A DNA stretch of 64,000 nucleotides from Curvibacter microcysteis. GTDB taxonomy: Bacteria > Pseudomonadota > Gammaproteobacteria > Burkholderiales > Burkholderiaceae_C. Shown here one piece after another: positions 1 to 8,252 of this stretch. The notes beneath the pieces are model-generated. The model did not search any database, was not told the origin of the DNA, and saw only the letters and a program-made list of their open reading frames with translations. Numbering within the stretch: position 1 is the first letter of the stretch; each line of letters opens with the position of its first letter. The stretch is taken from contig NZ_JAQSIO010000008.1 in assembly GCF_028649455.1 (NCBI RefSeq), positions 62,001 to 126,000 of the forward strand, in the 5' to 3' direction. Position numbers and translations under genes: made by a program.

Positions 1-1220
1 ATCTCCACGCCCTTGCAGGGCACGCCCACGGTGTCGGCGCGGGCCTGGTTGTCGGGCTGCAGGCAGACGAACACGGCGGTTTCGGTCGAGCCGTAAAGCT
101 GCTTGAGATTGATGCCAATCGAGCGGTAGAAGGTGAACAGGTCGGGCCCGATCGCCTCGCCCGCGGTGTAAGCCACCCGCACCCGCGACAGGCCCAGGGT
201 GTTGCGCAGCGGTCCGTACACCAGCAGGTTGCCCAGCCAGTACTGCAGCGAGGCGAGCAGGCCAATCGATTGGCCGTCCATGCGTGCCGGGCCAAAGCGG
301 CGGGCGATGTCCATGCAGGCGTGGAACATGCTGCGCTTGAGCCAGCCCGCGTCTTCCATGCGGATCATCACGCTGGTGAGCAGGCCTTCAAACACGCGCG
401 GCGGGGCAAAGTAATAGGTGGGACCGACCTCACGCAGGTCGATGGCCACGGTGGCCGCCGACTCGGGGCAGTTCACCACATAGCCGCAGGCCAGCCACTG
501 CGAGTAGCTGAAGATGTTCTGCCCGATCCAGGCCGGCGGCAGGTAGGCCAGCACGTCTTCGTTGGCCGTCAGGTGGTCGAACTCGGCGCCGGCTTGGGCG
601 CGGTCGATCAGGGCCTGGTGGGTGTGCACCACGCCCTTGGGGTTGCCTGTGGTGCCCGAGGTGAAGAACATGGCGCCCACGTCCGAGGGCTGGGCCTGTT
701 CGATCTCATCGCGCCAGAAGCTGGGGTGGTTGCCGGCGAACACGGCGCCGCTGGCCACCAGTTCATCCAGCGCGCCCAGGCCCGGGTCCACGTAGTTGCG
801 CAGGCCGCGCGGGTCGTCATAGATGATGTGGCTGAGCGCGGGGTACTGTTCGCGCACCTCCAGCATCTTGTCGACCTGCTCCTGGTCTTCGACCAGGCAA
901 AAGCGCACTTCGGCGTTGTTCAGGGGGAACACGCACTCGGCGGCGGCCGCGTCCTGGTACAGCGGGATGGGGATGGCGCCCAGCGACTGCACCGCCAGCA
1001 TGGTGGCGTACAGGCGTGGCCGGTTGGCACCGATCACAACCATGTGCTCACCCCGCACCAAGCCGGCCTGGTGCAGGCCGCAGGCGATGTGCTCCACCAG
1101 TTGGGCCAGGCTGGACCAGGTCTGGGTTTGCCAGATGCCGTACTCTTTTTCTCGGATCGCGGGCGCTTGGGGCCGTTCGGTCGCATGCTTCAGCAGCAGG
1201 CGGGGAAACGTGGTTTGCAT
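1..1220 (-). CDS. AMP-dependent acyl-CoA synthetase (partial, C-terminus outside window)
   Basis: Adenylate-forming enzyme that would activate a carboxylic (fatty or aromatic) acid to its acyl-CoA in the cytoplasm. The 406 visible residues carry the ANL-family phosphate-binding loop TSGTTGNPKG at about 187-196 and the YGSTE motif near the window edge. The last third, including the C-terminal lysine domain, lies outside the window. The start is the ATG at 1220. The family resembles long-chain FadD15-type ligases often found beside Liv-type ABC transporters, but the substrate cannot be read from sequence. It is divergent from the Crp/Fnr gene, with a palindrome between them. Confidence 0.88.
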   Translation of the reverse strand, partial: MQTTFPRLLLKHATERPQAPAIREKEYGIWQTQTWSSLAQLVEHIACGLHQAGLVRGEHMVVIGANRPRLYATMLAVQSLGAIPIPLYQDAAAAECVFPLNNAEVRFCLVEDQEQVDKMLEVREQYPALSHIIYDDPRGLRNYVDPGLGALDELVASGAVFAGNHPSFWRDEIEQAQPSDVGAMFFTSGTTGNPKGVVHTHQALIDRAQAGAEFDHLTANEDVLAYLPPAWIGQNIFSYSQWLACGYVVNCPESAATVAIDLREVGPTYYFAPPRVFEGLLTSVMIRMEDAGWLKRSMFHACMDIARRFGPARMDGQSIGLLASLQYWLGNLLVYGPLRNTLGLSRVRVAYTAGEAIGPDLFTFYRSIGINLKQLYGSTETAVFVCLQPDNQARADTVGVPCKGVE

Positions 1221-1306
1221 GACGGTTCCTTGTCTCCATGAAATGGGTTGGTCCAGGGGCCATCCCGTTGATTTACAGAGATCGTAGGCAAGCGTTTGAC
1301 GTCGCG

Positions 1307-1324
1307 TTGTCGTTGCAATGACAA
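1307..1324. promoter_or_regulatory. 18-bp near-perfect palindrome, candidate Crp/Fnr-type operator
   Basis: TTGTCGTTGCAATGACAA has one mismatched pair and lies between the divergent synthetase and Crp/Fnr genes. A TTGACG hexamer at 1296-1301 could be a -35 for the regulator gene, putting the palindrome over its -10 region. That placement suggests autoregulation. Binding is inferred. Confidence 0.45.
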
Positions 1325-1378
1325 TTTATGGGTTATCCCTTGTTCGGACTTTCCCGAGGCTTGTCACGGAGGTATTGC

Positions 1379-2116
1379 ATGGTCACCGAGTCCCCGCTGT
1401 ATCAGCGCCGCCGCGCCCCCACGGCCGATGAGTTGACCGGCATTCCCTGGCTGAGCCAGTTGCAGCCCTCGGAGCGCGATCGCATCGTGCCGGGCCTGGT
1501 GGTCGGGGATGCCTTGCCGGGCGACTACATCTGCCGCATGGGCCGGCCAGTGACCTTCTGGTTTGGTGTGGTCGAAGGCCTGCTCAAGATGAGCGCCGAC
1601 AGCGCGCAGGGCCACCCCATCACCTTCACCGGCGTGCCGCCGGGCGGGTGGTTTGGCGAGGGCACGGCCATGAAGCGCGAGCCCTACCGCTACAACATCC
1701 AGGCCCTGCGCAAGAGCGTGGTAGCCGGGCTGCCGCTGGACAGCTTTCACTGGCTGCTGGACCACTCGCTGGGTTTCAACCGCTTTGTCATGAACCAACT
1801 CAACGAGCGCCTGGGCCAGTTCATCGCGGCGCGCGAAATCGACCGCATGAACAACCCCGACGTGCGCGTGGCGCGCAGCCTGGCCGCGCTGTTCAACCCG
1901 GTGCTTTACCCCGGCGTGGGCGAGGTGCTGCGCATCACCCAACAAGAGCTGGCCTACCTGGTGGGCCTGTCACGCCAGCGCGTGAACGAGGCGTTGCGCA
2001 GCCTGGAGCGCCAACACATCATCCGCGTCGAGTACGGGGGCTTGCGTGTGCTCTCGGCCGAAGCCTTGCGATCCACCCTGTTGGGCTGCGCCGACACGGG
2101 ACGGGGGCCTCGTTGA
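1379..2116 (+). CDS. Crp/Fnr family transcriptional regulator
   Basis: DNA-binding regulator of 245 residues with an N-terminal cyclic-nucleotide-binding-like beta-barrel (about 20-130) and a C-terminal winged helix (about 155-230) whose recognition region reads ITQQELAYLVGLSRQRVNEAL. There is no N-terminal cysteine cluster, so an oxygen-sensing FeS centre of the FNR type is unlikely. The ATG at 1379 is chosen because GGAGG at 1368-1372 sits six bases upstream; the frame stays open to an ATG at 1328. It is divergent from the acyl-CoA synthetase and probably controls it, itself, or both. The ligand is unknown. Confidence 0.88.
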   Translation: MVTESPLYQRRRAPTADELTGIPWLSQLQPSERDRIVPGLVVGDALPGDYICRMGRPVTFWFGVVEGLLKMSADSAQGHPITFTGVPPGGWFGEGTAMKREPYRYNIQALRKSVVAGLPLDSFHWLLDHSLGFNRFVMNQLNERLGQFIAAREIDRMNNPDVRVARSLAALFNPVLYPGVGEVLRITQQELAYLVGLSRQRVNEALRSLERQHIIRVEYGGLRVLSAEALRSTLLGCADTGRGPR

Positions 2117-2204
2117 GCGAGGCCGCCACCGCGATAATGAGGGGCTTGAACCGACCCTGGCCCCGGTTGGCGCTGGGTCAGCGCTTTGGCCACACCTCCA
2201 CCCC

Positions 2205-2552
2205 ATGAACGCTCCCATCACGACGCTGCAAGAGCGGCGCATCCAAAACCGCAAGCTGATCCGCGTGCCGGCCCTGCTCGAGCTCAGCGGCCGCCCTCCG
2301 CTGAATGTGCGCACGGTGGAGCTGTCGGCCTCCGGCCTGGGCCTGGCTTGTGCGGTGAACCTGGCCCCAGGGTTGACGTGCACGGTCCGTTTGCGATTGA
2401 TCGGCGGCGAGGGCTCTGTGGAGCTGGCCTTGCCAGGGCAGCTCACCTACAGCGTGCTGAGCCAGCGCGACGGTGGTTTCCGTCTGGGCGTGCAGTTCAA
2501 GAACCTCAGCGATGACCAGGCCAAACGTGTCGAAGCTTGCATGCGCGCTTGA
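2205..2552 (+). CDS. PilZ domain protein
   Basis: Small cytoplasmic protein of 115 residues resembling a stand-alone PilZ domain, the c-di-GMP receptor fold. The arginine-containing strand near residues 10-20 (RRIQNRKLIRVP) is a plausible ligand-binding N-motif, and the segment VELSASGLGL at about 44-53 corresponds to the D/NxSxxG motif with the first acidic position replaced by E and the Gly kept. Binding is therefore likely but not certain. A c-di-GMP enzyme gene lies about 0.8 kb downstream on the same strand, which fits a shared signalling theme. Confidence 0.75.
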   Translation: MNAPITTLQERRIQNRKLIRVPALLELSGRPPLNVRTVELSASGLGLACAVNLAPGLTCTVRLRLIGGEGSVELALPGQLTYSVLSQRDGGFRLGVQFKNLSDDQAKRVEACMRA

Positions 2553-2662
2553 GTCTCTGGGGGCATCCGGTTTTCCGGTTGGGCACCGGGGCTGGGATGC
2601 TTGTAGGATGGGGGCTTTGGCGCTTTCCAGGGCGCGGCTATTTCCTGCTTGAGGTGCTTCAG

Positions 2663-3343
2663 GTGCGTGTCTTTCATCCATCAGCGTCGGTCACTGACCT
2701 GGGCTCCCGGGCTTTGGACGGTGCCCGCCCCGCGGCGGCTTGGCGCACTCTGGTGCTCGGTGCGGCCGCTCTGTGGGCGCTGGCCAGCCCGGTGGGCGCG
2801 ACCTCGGTTCAGCTGGACGTGCGAGACGCCGCCGGCAAGCCCTTGTCTGAAGCCGTGGTGTTTCTGGAGTCGCCCGAGGCGGCCCGCTTGGTCAAACCCA
2901 CGGTGGGCGCCGAAATGGCGCAGGAAAGCAAGCAGTTCCAGCCCCGGGTGCTGGTCGTGAACCGGGGCAGTGAGGTGGCCTTTCCCAATTTGGACAAGGT
3001 GCGCCACCACGTCTATTCCTTCTCGCCCGCCAAAAAGTTCGAGTTGAAGCTCTACGCCGGCACGCCGGCCAACCCGGTCCTGTTTGACCAGGCCGGGGTC
3101 GTGTTGTTGGGCTGCAACATCCACGACGCCATGGTGGGCTGGATCCTGGTGGTCAACACGCCCTACCACGGCATCAGCCAGAACGGCAAACTGAACCTGG
3201 ACAACGTGGCCCCCGGCAACTACCGGCTGCGCACCTGGCACCCCGGCATGGCCGTGGGCGCTGCGGCCCTGGACCAGGCCCTGGTCGTCCCGGCGTCGGG
3301 CGCGGTGCCGGTGGCCTTGCGTTTGACGGGGCTGACACCTTGA
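2663..3343 (+). CDS. Exported cupredoxin-like protein (methylamine utilization protein-like)
   Basis: Predicted periplasmic protein of 226 residues from a GTG start at 2663, supported by GAGG at 2651-2654. A hydrophobic signal-peptide stretch (LVLGAAALWALASPVGA) precedes the mature part. Near the middle, VRHHVYSF and, further on, LGCNIHDAMVGW resemble the His/Cys/His/Met copper ligands of plastocyanin-like folds, so type-1 copper binding is plausible. The family is usually labelled methylamine utilization protein, but no methylamine genes are nearby. Its TGA overlaps the TTG start of the GGDEF-EAL gene, so the two products are probably made together. An upstream in-frame ATG at 2597 would put an atypical tail before the signal peptide. 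Confidence 0.75.
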   Translation: MRVFHPSASVTDLGSRALDGARPAAAWRTLVLGAAALWALASPVGATSVQLDVRDAAGKPLSEAVVFLESPEAARLVKPTVGAEMAQESKQFQPRVLVVNRGSEVAFPNLDKVRHHVYSFSPAKKFELKLYAGTPANPVLFDQAGVVLLGCNIHDAMVGWILVVNTPYHGISQNGKLNLDNVAPGNYRLRTWHPGMAVGAAALDQALVVPASGAVPVALRLTGLTP

Positions 3344-5697
3344 TTCCACGCTTCAAGCGCTTGACCAGCAGCCTCATCACGCGGCTGGTGGCCTTGTTTT
3401 TGTTGCTCTTGCTGGTGGTGCAAGTGGCCGGGTTCACGGTCGTGCGGCGCAGCATCGAAGCCAACGCCCGCCAACAGGTGGCGCGCGAACTGGATGTGGC
3501 TGAAAACGTCTGGGCCCGCATGCTGGCGCAGAACGCCGAGAAGCTGCGCCAGAGTGCCACCTTGCTGGCCTCCGACTTTGGTTTCCGGTCGGCCATCAAC
3601 TCCGGCGACGTGGAGACCGTGCAATCGGTGCTGGAGAACCATGGCAGCCGCATCGGCGCCACGGTCACCGCTTTTTTGGACACCGACTTTCAGGTCACGG
3701 CCTCCAGCCTGGCCGACGACAAGATGGGCCAGGCCAGCAAGCTGGTTGCTGGCCTGCCGGACTACCTGTCCAAAAACCCCTCGGGCGCCCAGCTCACCGT
3801 GCTCAATGGGGTGCCTTACCAATTTGTCATGGTGCCCATGCGTGCGCCCGTCACCATTGGCTGGGTCTTGATGGGCTTTCCGGTCTCGGTGGAGCTGGCC
3901 AATGAGATGCAGCTGCTGCTCAAGGTCCATGTGGTGATGGTCACCGGCGGCGAGGCGCAACGAAGCCTGGCCTTGTCGACTCTGTCGGCCAGCGATGCCG
4001 AGGTCTTGTTGAAGAGCGCCAACCAGACCGAGATCGAGCTCAGCAACGAGCTGGTGTTGGCGCGCCATGTGAAGCAGCCCAGCTACAGCGGTCAGGTCGA
4101 GACCCTGCTGCTGCGCTCGGCAGAAGAAGTGCTGGCGCCTTACCGCCGCCTGCAGCTGTTGCTGGCGCTGATCAATGCCGGCGCCTTGCTCTTGTTTGCG
4201 GTGGCCAGTTCTTGGGTGGCGCAACGCATCACCTTGCCCCTGCGCGACTTGTTGGATGCCACGCTGCGCCTGGGGCGGGGCGAGTACCAAACCCCCATCC
4301 TGCACCTGACGCGACGCGACGAAATCGGCAACTTGGCCCGGGCTTTTGACCACATGCGGGTCGACATCGATGCCCAGCAAAGCGAGATCCGCCACCTGGC
4401 CTATTGGGACCGCCTCACCGGCCTGCCCAACCGGGAGCGCTTCCGCGAAGCGCTGGAGCAGGCGATTGCCGACAACACCACGCCAGCGCGGCCGGTTGCG
4501 GTCATCTCGCTGGACCTGGACCGCTTCAAGCACGTCAACGACGTGCTGGGCTACGCTTTTGGCGACCGCCTGTTGCAGGCCGTGGCCGGCCGGCTGGAGC
4601 GCCTGGTGACCACCCCGGGCGACCTGGTGGCGCGGCGCGGCGGCAATGAATTTGCCGTGTTGCTGCAAGGGGCCGACGCCCAAATGGCGATCGAGTTCAC
4701 CCAGCGCATTGCGCGTTCTTTCGAGGTGCCGCTGGCCTTTGATGACCAGACCATCGACCTCAGCGCTGGCATGGGCGTGGCCTGCTGGCCGGTCGACGCC
4801 GACAGCGCCGACTTGCTGCTCAGCCGCTCTGAAATCGCCATGTACGCAGCCAAGCGCAAGCTCAGTGGTGCGCTGTTGTACGACCCGTCGTTTGACTCCG
4901 CCAGCAGCCAGATGCTGTCGCTGCTCACCGAGCTGCGCCGCGCCGTGGAAGGCAACGAGCTGCGCCTGTTCCTGCAGCCCAAGATCAGCCTGGTCGATGG
5001 CTCGGTGGTCGCGGCCGAGGCCCTGGTGCGCTGGGAGCACCCGCAGCGTGGCCTGGTGCCGCCCATGCAGTTCATTCCCTTTGCCGAGCAGACCGGCTTT
5101 GTGCGCAAGCTCACGCTGTGGATGTTTGAAGAGGCGGCGCGCCTGATGGCCGACGAGCGCCTGCAGCAGCATCCCCTGAAGATCTCGATCAACCTGTCCA
5201 CCCGCGACCTGCTGGACCCCGACCTCAGCGTGCGCCTGGGCAACCTCTTGCAGCGCTACGAAGTGCAGGCCACCCAGTTCTGCCTGGAGATCACCGAAAG
5301 CGCCATCATGGACGACCCGCAGCGTGCCGAGACCACGCTGAACCGCCTCTCCGAGCAAGGGTTTCAGCTCTCCATCGACGACTTTGGCACCGGTTACTCC
5401 TCGCTGGCCTACCTCAAACGCCTGCCCGTGGACGAGCTCAAGATCGACAAATCCTTTGTCATGGGCATGGAAAAAGACGACGATGACGCCAAGATCGTGC
5501 GCTCCACCATCGACCTCGCGCACAATCTCGGTCTGAGCGTGGTGGCCGAAGGGGTGGAAAATGCCGTCATTCTGGGCCGCCTGGCCGCCTTGTCCTGCGA
5601 CGAGGCCCAGGGTTACCACATCAGCCGGCCCCTGCCGGCCGAAGCCTTTTTGAACTGGCGCGCGCAGCGGGCCGCAGCCCCCCTGCCCAAGTCCTGA
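3340..5697 (+). CDS. Membrane GGDEF-EAL protein with degenerate GGNEF motif (likely c-di-GMP phosphodiesterase)
   Basis: Inner-membrane signalling protein of 785 residues. In order: TM helix about 11-33, periplasmic sensor about 34-270, second TM about 273-293, HAMP, GGDEF about 350-515 and EAL about 525-775. The cyclase signature is GGNEF (434-438), so the metal-binding acidic residue is replaced by Asn and cyclase activity is doubtful. The EAL domain keeps EALVRW (E560), INLS, LEITES, DDFGTGYSSL and AEGVEN, so c-di-GMP hydrolysis is likely. The TTG start overlaps the upstream TGA by one register (TTGA), which implies translational coupling to the cupredoxin-like gene. The periplasmic sensor input may come from that partner. 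Confidence 0.9.
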   Translation: MIPRFKRLTSSLITRLVALFLLLLLVVQVAGFTVVRRSIEANARQQVARELDVAENVWARMLAQNAEKLRQSATLLASDFGFRSAINSGDVETVQSVLENHGSRIGATVTAFLDTDFQVTASSLADDKMGQASKLVAGLPDYLSKNPSGAQLTVLNGVPYQFVMVPMRAPVTIGWVLMGFPVSVELANEMQLLLKVHVVMVTGGEAQRSLALSTLSASDAEVLLKSANQTEIELSNELVLARHVKQPSYSGQVETLLLRSAEEVLAPYRRLQLLLALINAGALLLFAVASSWVAQRITLPLRDLLDATLRLGRGEYQTPILHLTRRDEIGNLARAFDHMRVDIDAQQSEIRHLAYWDRLTGLPNRERFREALEQAIADNTTPARPVAVISLDLDRFKHVNDVLGYAFGDRLLQAVAGRLERLVTTPGDLVARRGGNEFAVLLQGADAQMAIEFTQRIARSFEVPLAFDDQTIDLSAGMGVACWPVDADSADLLLSRSEIAMYAAKRKLSGALLYDPSFDSASSQMLSLLTELRRAVEGNELRLFLQPKISLVDGSVVAAEALVRWEHPQRGLVPPMQFIPFAEQTGFVRKLTLWMFEEAARLMADERLQQHPLKISINLSTRDLLDPDLSVRLGNLLQRYEVQATQFCLEITESAIMDDPQRAETTLNRLSEQGFQLSIDDFGTGYSSLAYLKRLPVDELKIDKSFVMGMEKDDDDAKIVRSTIDLAHNLGLSVVAEGVENAVILGRLAALSCDEAQGYHISRPLPAEAFLNWRAQRAAAPLPKS

Positions 5698-5721
5698 GCG
5701 CCTGCGCTGGCCAACAACACA

Positions 5722-5756
5722 CCGCACCGATCGACTGCCCGTCGTTGCGGCTTTTT
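5722..5756 (+). terminator. Rho-independent terminator after the GGDEF-EAL gene
   Basis: CCGCA at 5722-5726 pairs with TGCGG at 5746-5750, with inner CGA/TCG pairing, followed by C and five T residues (5752-5756). Confidence 0.6.
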
Positions 5757-5766
5757 CCTATTGAGC

Positions 5767-7167
5767 ATGTCCGAACCCAAACCCCGCCCCACTTTGCGCG
5801 CCCCCCGATCTGAGGCCGGCGCGGCCAGCCCACGCCAGGCCCCGGCGCGTTCCTCCGCGCGCCCCCCGGCCGGTGCAGGCCGGCGTGCTGGCCCGCCCCC
5901 AGGCGGCGGTGGCACCGGTGGTGCGCAGCGCGCCTCAGGCGACCGGCGCGGCCCAGCCGACCCGCGTGGCGGCCGGGGTGACCCCCGTGACGCCCGCATG
6001 GGGCGCGATGCCCGTGACGGCCGCGATGCGCGTGATCCGCGTGACTTCCGTGACCCGCGCGACCAGCGCGATCCACGCGATGCCCGGGGGCCCGGCGGCC
6101 CGCGCGGTGGCGCCCCCATGTCCGGCCCCCGCGGCCCGCGTGACCGCCAGGAGCCCCAACAGGCCGAGGACAAAACCTTCACCACCCGCACCGGCATCCG
6201 CACCTACAACGTGCCGTCGGAGCGCATGCCGGTGCCGGTCAAGCGTCCGCCCGCCGGGCCGCAGGGCGCCGGCCCGCGTGGCGCACCCGCCAGCCGCCAG
6301 CCCAGTGGGTTTGGCAGCCGCTCCAATGAGGGCGCCCCGGCTGGCCCGCGTCCGGACCGGGCCCCCCGGCCCGCCGCCGCTGGGGCCACCGTGGGTGAAG
6401 CCGACACCATGCGCCTGAACAAGCGCATGGCCGAGCTGGGCATGTGCTCACGCCGCGAAGCCGACGACTGGGTCGACAAGGGCTGGGTGCGCGTCAATGG
6501 CGAGGTGGCCGAGATGGGCCAGCAAGTGCGCCACAGCGACCGCATCGAGATCGACGACCAAGCCCGTGGCCAGCAAGAGCAGCAGGTCACCATCTTGCTG
6601 CACAAGCCCATGGGCTATGTCAGCGGCCAGGCCGAAGACGGGCACGAGCCCGCCGTGGTGCTGGTGCAGTCGCGCAACCGCTGGGCGGCGGACACCTCGC
6701 CGCACCGCTTCCAGGTGCCGCACCTGCGCGGCCTGGCGCCGGCCGGCCGGCTGGACATTGACTCGGTGGGCCTGCTGGTGCTGACCCAGGACGGCCGCGT
6801 GGCGCGCCAACTGATTGGCGAAGACTCTGAAACCGAAAAGGAATACCTGGTGCGCGTGACCTACGCCACGCCCCAGGGCGATGTGGCGCTGAATGTGCAG
6901 GCGGCGTTTCCGCCGGAGCAACTGGCCCTGCTGCGCCACGGCCTGAGCCTGGACGGCCAGGCCCTGCGTCCGGCCCAGGTCGAGTGGCAAAACCCCGAGC
7001 AGCTGCGATTTGTGCTCAAAGAGGGCAAAAAACGCCAGATTCGCCGCATGTGCGAGCAGGTGGGCCTGAAGGTGGTGGGCCTCAAGCGCATCCGCATCGG
7101 CCGTGTGGTGCTGGGCCAACTGCCGGTGGGGCAGTGGCGTTACCTGGGCGCCCACGAGCAGTTTTGA
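5767..7167 (+). CDS. rluF: RluF-like 23S rRNA pseudouridine synthase with long disordered N-terminal tail
   Basis: Modifies uridine to pseudouridine in 23S rRNA (RluF of E. coli acts at U2604). The core has an S4 RNA-binding domain at about 215-262 (MRLNKRMAELGMCSRREADDW), the catalytic aspartate in GRLD (D330), and the C-terminal RQIRRMCE motif at 423-430. S4 and C-terminal motifs resemble RluF more than RluB. The protein is 466 residues, with about 213 residues of Gly/Pro/Arg-rich low-complexity sequence before the core, including a run of Arg-Asp dipeptides at about 60-108. The ATG at 5767 is preferred over the TTG two codons upstream. The tail may bind RNA or mediate assembly; that is inference. 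Confidence 0.85.
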   Translation: MSEPKPRPTLRAPRSEAGAASPRQAPARSSARPPAGAGRRAGPPPGGGGTGGAQRASGDRRGPADPRGGRGDPRDARMGRDARDGRDARDPRDFRDPRDQRDPRDARGPGGPRGGAPMSGPRGPRDRQEPQQAEDKTFTTRTGIRTYNVPSERMPVPVKRPPAGPQGAGPRGAPASRQPSGFGSRSNEGAPAGPRPDRAPRPAAAGATVGEADTMRLNKRMAELGMCSRREADDWVDKGWVRVNGEVAEMGQQVRHSDRIEIDDQARGQQEQQVTILLHKPMGYVSGQAEDGHEPAVVLVQSRNRWAADTSPHRFQVPHLRGLAPAGRLDIDSVGLLVLTQDGRVARQLIGEDSETEKEYLVRVTYATPQGDVALNVQAAFPPEQLALLRHGLSLDGQALRPAQVEWQNPEQLRFVLKEGKKRQIRRMCEQVGLKVVGLKRIRIGRVVLGQLPVGQWRYLGAHEQF

Positions 7168-7174
7168 GGACCGG

Positions 7175-7196
7175 TGGCGCTCGTTTTTGAGCGCCA
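7175..7196 (+). other. Perfect hairpin after rluF, no T-run
   Basis: TGGCGCTC (7175-7182) pairs with GAGCGCCA (7189-7196) around a six-base loop. With no T-tract it is not a classical terminator; it may protect the 3' end or act with Rho. Confidence 0.45.
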
Positions 7197-7275
7197 TCAC
7201 GGTATCCTCGGGTAGCAATATGTAACATGGTGACCGGCGAACCGATTCGCCGCTAACGATTCTTCGGAGATGTGG

Positions 7276-8208
7276 ATGAGCAGCCCCAAATACCGTCTTG
7301 TGACCCGCAGCGATTTCGATGGCCTGGTGTGCGCCGTGCTGCTCAATGAGCTGGAGATGATCGACGACATCACCTTCGTGCACCCCAAGGACATGCAGGA
7401 CGGCAAGGTGCCGATCACCGAGCGCGACATCACCACCAACCTGCCGTATGTGCCTGGCGCGCACATGGTGTTTGACCACCATGAGTCCGAGACCGTGCGC
7501 AACACCGGCGAGCGGGCCAACCACATCATCGAAGCGCACGCCCCCTCGGCCGCGCGCGTGGTCTACAACCACTTTGGTGGCAAGGCCGCCTTCCCGCGCA
7601 TCACCGACGAGATGATGGCCGCCGTGGACCAGGCGGATTCGGCCCAGTACTCGCGTGAGGACGTGCTTGACCCGCAAGGCTGGGTGCTGCTGAATTACCT
7701 GATGGATTCGCGCACCGGCCTGGGCCGCTTCCGCGAGTTCCGCATCAGCAACTACGCGCTGATGATGGACCTGATCAAGTACTGCCGCGACCACACCATC
7801 GAGCAAATCCTGCAGCTGCCTGACGTGCAAGAGCGCGTCACCCTGTACTTTGACCACGCTGCGCGTGCCAAGGAGCAAATCCTGCGTTGCGCCACCCAAG
7901 TGGGCAACCTGGTGGTGTTGGACCTGCGCCAGGAAGAAACCATCTGGGCGGTGAACCGCTTCATGATTTACGCGCTGTTCCCCACGGCCAACATCTCCAT
8001 CCACGTCATGTGGGGCCTGCAAAAGCAAAACACCGTGCTGGCCACGGGCAAGTCCATCCTGGACCGCAGCAGCCAAACCCATGTGGGCAACCTCATGCTG
8101 GAGTACGGCGGCGGTGGCCACAATGCCGCCGGCACCTGCCAGATCGCCAACGACAAGGCCGACAGCGTGCTGCAGACCTTGGTGCAGCGCATCAACGCCG
8201 ACGGCTGA
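7276..8208 (+). CDS. DHH-family phosphoesterase
   Basis: Predicted cytoplasmic metal-dependent phosphoesterase of 310 residues. It has the DxDG motif (DFDG, 13-16), the DHH signature (67-69) and, near the C-terminus, the glycine-rich GGGGHNAAGTC motif of DHHA1-type substrate domains. Relatives act on oligonucleotides, polyphosphate or other phosphodiesters; the substrate here cannot be assigned. The ATG at 7276 is chosen because GGAG at 7266-7269 is six bases upstream; another ATG sits at 7270. A short spacer separates it from pfkB, with which it may be cotranscribed. Confidence 0.82.
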   Translation: MSSPKYRLVTRSDFDGLVCAVLLNELEMIDDITFVHPKDMQDGKVPITERDITTNLPYVPGAHMVFDHHESETVRNTGERANHIIEAHAPSAARVVYNHFGGKAAFPRITDEMMAAVDQADSAQYSREDVLDPQGWVLLNYLMDSRTGLGRFREFRISNYALMMDLIKYCRDHTIEQILQLPDVQERVTLYFDHAARAKEQILRCATQVGNLVVLDLRQEETIWAVNRFMIYALFPTANISIHVMWGLQKQNTVLATGKSILDRSSQTHVGNLMLEYGGGGHNAAGTCQIANDKADSVLQTLVQRINADG

Positions 8209-8252
8209 CCCCCGCTGGCTTCGCTGGGGCGCGCGGTGCGCGCCCGCTCGTG

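Noticed and set aside
2663-3343. Methylamine utilisation operon suggested by the cupredoxin-like family name
   Set aside because: No mauA/B or other methylamine dehydrogenase gene nearby; the family label is historical.
3220-5727. Long minus-strand open frame (835 codons) opposite the GGDEF-EAL gene
   Set aside because: It is the antisense shadow of a clear gene in GC-rich DNA; His/Gln/Gly-rich composition with no domain.
5940-6095. DNA repeats in the rluF tail considered as a separate repeat element
   Set aside because: They follow the reading frame of the Arg-Asp dipeptides and are part of the protein.
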